The position numbers and the translations under genes are program-made. A stretch of DNA of 15,693 bases from JALHNF01 sp039809305 (GTDB lineage: Bacteria > Patescibacteriota > Minisyncoccia > Phycocordibacterales > UBA5272), in assembly GCA_039809305.1 (NCBI GenBank), contig JBDHUT010000013.1, positions 1-15,693 of the forward strand. The letters run 5' to 3'. The first letter of the stretch is position 1, and every line of letters starts with the position of its first letter. The notes under the pieces were generated by a model. It was not told where the DNA came from, made no database searches, and saw nothing but the letters and a program-made list of their open reading frames with translations. This document shows, one piece after another, positions 13,036 through 15,693 of this stretch.

Positions 13036-14268
13036 ATGAAAATAGTGAAAAAAATTTTACCATCTGGTCTTACTGTTGTTGTTGTGCCTATGAAAGAAAG
13101 TGTGAGTGTTACTGTTGATGTGTCGGTGCGAACGGGGTCATTTTATGAAAACAAAGAAACGAACGGTATATCTCATTTTTTAGAACATATGTGTTTCAAA
13201 GGTACAGAAAAAAGACCTTATGTGGGGCAAATTATGCGTGAGCTTGAAGAGATTGGCGCACAAGCAAATGCTTCAACAGGGAATGAAGTAACTTCATACT
13301 ATATTACAGCTCTCCCTCATCATTTTGATACTGTGCTTGATGTTGTTTCCGATGTGTATCTCAATTCAACATTTCCCATTGAAGAGATAGAGAAAGAAAA
13401 AGGTGTTGTGTGTGATGAAATAGATATGTACGAAGATGATCCTAAATCTGTTGCCTCACGCTTATTAGCGAGTAAAATGTATGGCGACAATCCTTGGGGT
13501 TGGGATATTGCTGGAACAAAAGAAAATGTTCGGGCCTTAAATCAAAAAAAGATTATTGAGTATAGAAACAAATATTATGTTGCCTCAAATACAGTTGTTA
13601 CTGTTGCGGGTCCAGTAGATGTGGCTTTAGTAACGAAAAAGATTTCACAAAAATTTGCAACAATTTCAAAAAATAAAGCACCGCAGCTTCCTAAGAAAAA
13701 AATTTTCCTTCAAAGCCCGGTAATTTTCAATAAAGACCGTCAAACCGAACAGGTACATGTCAGAATTGGTTATGAGGGTGTTTCAAGAAAAAGTAAGGAT
13801 AAATATGCATATGCCTTACTCTCTCATATATTAGGTGGAGGAATGTCGTCGAGACTTTTTAATAGACTTCGGGAAAAGATGGGGGTGAGTTACTATGTCG
13901 GTTCATATCATTCTGCCTTCATTCAAGGGGGGAGGTTTGGTATTTACGCAGGTATTTCTGGTGCTAGAGTACAGGAAGCTCTAGCTGCCATAGAGGAAGA
14001 ATGTAGTCTTTTAGCTAAAGAATTAGTACCTACGCACGAGTTTAAAAAAGTAACAGAAATGTTATCTGCAGGACTTATTATGAACCTTGAGACGTCATCA
14101 GCGGTTGCTGAGTATGCCTCAACAGCACCTCTTTTTATAGAAGAAACAATGTCGCCTCTGCAGCTTATGGCTCGCATAAAAAAGGTAACACCTAAGGATA
14201 TAAAAAGAGTTGCAGCGAAAGTATTCAGTCAAAAACCGTTTATTGTAACTGTAGGTAAGATTTTATAA
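13036..14268 (+). CDS. M16 family zinc metallopeptidase (pitrilysin/processing-peptidase-like)
   Basis: The product (410 residues) is a likely zinc peptidase of family M16, related to mitochondrial processing peptidase and the B. subtilis MlpA/YmxG type. The inverted zinc motif H-F-L-E-H lies at 47-51, with H47 and H51 as ligands and E50 as the base. The third ligand, E128 in V-C-D-E-I-D-M-Y-E-D-D-P, sits exactly 76 residues after H51, as in HxxEH(x76)E enzymes. The inactive-looking second half carries G-G-G-M-S-S-R-L-F (267-275) and R-E-K-M-G-V-S-Y (279-286), which normally complete the substrate cleft. No signal peptide is seen with the chosen start. The upstream GTG at 12976 lies inside a terminator. 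Its substrate is unknown; peptide turnover or processing in the cytoplasm is inference. Confidence 0.93.
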   Translation: MKIVKKILPSGLTVVVVPMKESVSVTVDVSVRTGSFYENKETNGISHFLEHMCFKGTEKRPYVGQIMRELEEIGAQANASTGNEVTSYYITALPHHFDTVLDVVSDVYLNSTFPIEEIEKEKGVVCDEIDMYEDDPKSVASRLLASKMYGDNPWGWDIAGTKENVRALNQKKIIEYRNKYYVASNTVVTVAGPVDVALVTKKISQKFATISKNKAPQLPKKKIFLQSPVIFNKDRQTEQVHVRIGYEGVSRKSKDKYAYALLSHILGGGMSSRLFNRLREKMGVSYYVGSYHSAFIQGGRFGIYAGISGARVQEALAAIEEECSLLAKELVPTHEFKKVTEMLSAGLIMNLETSSAVAEYASTAPLFIEETMSPLQLMARIKKVTPKDIKRVAAKVFSQKPFIVTVGKIL

Positions 14269-14301
14269 CGGTCTGTGGATTTCATATTCTCTTTCTTCTG
14301 C

Positions 14302-14307
14302 TACACT
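14302..14307 (+). promoter_or_regulatory. -10-like hexamer upstream of the Calx-beta protein gene (TACACT)
   Basis: GCTACACT is the same sequence type as the ileS hexamer but lies 14 bases, not 6 or 7, before the ATG at 14322. A short leader of about 7 bases would result. No Shine-Dalgarno sequence is present in between. Neither a terminator hairpin nor other features are seen in 14269-14301. Confidence 0.35.
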
Positions 14308-14321
14308 TACTTCTAACCCCT

Positions 14322-15693
14322 ATGCACAAAACACCCATCGTCATAATCTTCACCGCACTTGCTCTTGTCGGTCTCCCTATGATTCTACCGCTCCCATTTT
14401 CTTCACTACAGACAGCTGCCGTTGGCACCACAGGTACTACAGATATTGCCTTTAAAACAACTACACTTACCGCCGAAGAAGGTTCTAAGGTAAAAATTAC
14501 TCTTACCGCACCTGCTAACCTCACGCAGGTGACAAAGGTACGTCTTAAGGTTACTGGGGGTACTGCTCGATCAGGTACAGACTTTAGAATTCCTACAACA
14601 CAAAACATTACTTTCTACCGAGGTGGTTTAAGAGAAAAGTCAGTTACTCTTACTCTTAATTCTGATTCCACTCAAGAATCACCTGAGACCATTATCTTCG
14701 GTCTTTTCTCTCAGCAAGGACAATCTCTTAACAAAACACTTACTGTAACAGTGACAGACAAAGGCGCATCAAATCAAACTATTACAACCGCCATTGATCT
14801 TAATGCTGTTCCTACTGACACAACACTAGATGCAAATGGGTGGCCGAGGTATTTGAGGGTGCCCTCGGACTGTCCAAAACCAGAACAAGGTCGCAAGTAC
14901 CGACATTTCTTCGATTATTCAAGAAGGGAACAGGTTATTACTCCAATTGATTTTAAGAAAGATATTGCTACATATATTCACAACCCACGACTCAGGAATA
15001 CAGGGTCGGCGTATTTACATACCACAGATGAGGTCATTTACGCGGTTCCAATTATAGCATCAGTACCTCAAGAGTTTGGAAATAATTCCCCAAGAATTGA
15101 TATCGGTAATGAACAAACTGGGTTTGGAATACAATCAATAATATCTGCTGGTTTTAATAGATGCCCTGGCGTTATCCAGAATGAATGGCAAGGCTTAGGT
15201 GGAGCGGTTGCGATAACTAATGATGAAGGTTTTACAGTGCGTTCTGGGGTGCAGATGATAAAACCTCATGAAGTGTATTATTTAAATATTCGTCATCAGA
15301 GACGCGATGGTTTTAACTATGGAAATAGTTTTAATCCTAAAGAGTTTTCTTGCGATAAAACACTACTAAGTACGTTTACCGACTCTGCTCTAGGTAATAA
15401 TAATCTTACTGAATGGCATAAGAGAAATAATCATTATCTCTGTACAACTCTTTTCAGTATTGGTGCTGAAGCACAGTTTACTCAACCATATACAGGCCCA
15501 TGTCTTTCTCAGCCACCATATCCAATAAACTACGATAGCAGTAGGTGTGTAGGGTCTCCTAATCAAGCTTACTCTATTAATGATGGTCCAGAGATTCGAT
15601 ATCGTTGTTTTGATTCTTTAAATAAGTATCCTGAGATTAGAGTTTCATATAAAAAAAGTGGAACTCGTACTCTTGTTATGGAAGGTTCCGGTA
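14322..15693 (+). CDS. Secreted Calx-beta domain protein with a cysteine-containing C-terminal region (3' end outside window)
   Basis: The frame is open from ATG 14322 to the window edge, 457 complete codons. Residues 1-33 form a signal peptide: H-K near the N-terminus, a hydrophobic core (5-25), then small residues around T-A-A-V-G as a possible cleavage site. Residues about 42-147 look like a Calx-beta domain, with T-A-R-S-G-T-D-F (81-88), L-R-E-K-S-V-T-L (103-110) and E-S-P-E-T-I-I-F-G-L (119-128). The rest (about 160-457) contains seven cysteines (184, 281, 344, 374, 394, 409, 429), possibly disulfide-bonded outside the cell, and P-H-E-V-Y-Y-L-N-I-R at 315-324. That motif resembles a Y-Y-x-N-I/V-R strand I associate with surface proteins. 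No enzymatic motif is recognised. An adhesion or cell-surface role is inference. Confidence 0.72.
   Translation, partial: MHKTPIVIIFTALALVGLPMILPLPFSSLQTAAVGTTGTTDIAFKTTTLTAEEGSKVKITLTAPANLTQVTKVRLKVTGGTARSGTDFRIPTTQNITFYRGGLREKSVTLTLNSDSTQESPETIIFGLFSQQGQSLNKTLTVTVTDKGASNQTITTAIDLNAVPTDTTLDANGWPRYLRVPSDCPKPEQGRKYRHFFDYSRREQVITPIDFKKDIATYIHNPRLRNTGSAYLHTTDEVIYAVPIIASVPQEFGNNSPRIDIGNEQTGFGIQSIISAGFNRCPGVIQNEWQGLGGAVAITNDEGFTVRSGVQMIKPHEVYYLNIRHQRRDGFNYGNSFNPKEFSCDKTLLSTFTDSALGNNNLTEWHKRNNHYLCTTLFSIGAEAQFTQPYTGPCLSQPPYPINYDSSRCVGSPNQAYSINDGPEIRYRCFDSLNKYPEIRVSYKKSGTRTLVMEGSG

Noticed and set aside
1..15693. CRISPR arrays, tRNA or rRNA genes, insertion sequences, long direct repeats
   Set aside because: Reading both strands gave no repeated spacer pattern, no cloverleaf, no transposase and no terminal inverted repeats.

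Overview
The window reads as a compact bacterial chromosome segment. All 12 genes are short-spaced (6 to 134 bases between genes), use ATG or GTG starts and the standard code (tmk and dut end in TGA), and almost none has a Shine-Dalgarno site. Several traits fit a Candidate Phyla Radiation (Patescibacteria, Parcubacteria-like) genome: a eukaryote-like type 2 IleRS, a single-chain GlyRS, a shortened RecO, and large surface proteins among housekeeping genes. This assignment is inference; no marker RNA is present.

Left part (1-3707) is a thymidylate cluster. It holds the C-terminus of thymidylate synthase (ThyA), a double-length dCTP deaminase on the minus strand, serine hydroxymethyltransferase (GlyA), thymidylate kinase (Tmk) and dUTPase (Dut). 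Together they cover dCTP to dUTP to dUMP to dTMP to dTDP, with GlyA supplying the methylene-tetrahydrofolate that ThyA consumes. thyA and dcd converge on a bidirectional terminator; dcd and glyA diverge from a 72-base region. tmk is richer in G+C than its neighbours.

Middle part (3720-12901) carries three class-defining aminoacyl-tRNA synthetases, argS, ileS and glyS. Between ileS and glyS lie recO and a single-pass membrane protein with Ig-like repeats. The ileS product is the most unusual item: a complete histidine-phosphatase (phosphoglycerate-mutase-like) domain of about 200 residues, with all catalytic residues intact, sits in frame inside the synthetase.

Right part (12902-15693) has a glyS terminator, an M16 zinc peptidase and the start of a secreted, cysteine-containing Calx-beta protein that runs off the window.

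A second recurrent signal is a TANNNT (-10-like) hexamer placed 6 or 7 bases before the start codon of eight of the eleven genes whose starts are visible. A normal transcription start would then fall on, or within a base of, the first base of the start codon. This implies mostly leaderless mRNAs, and that each gene has its own promoter even where the spacing looks operonic.
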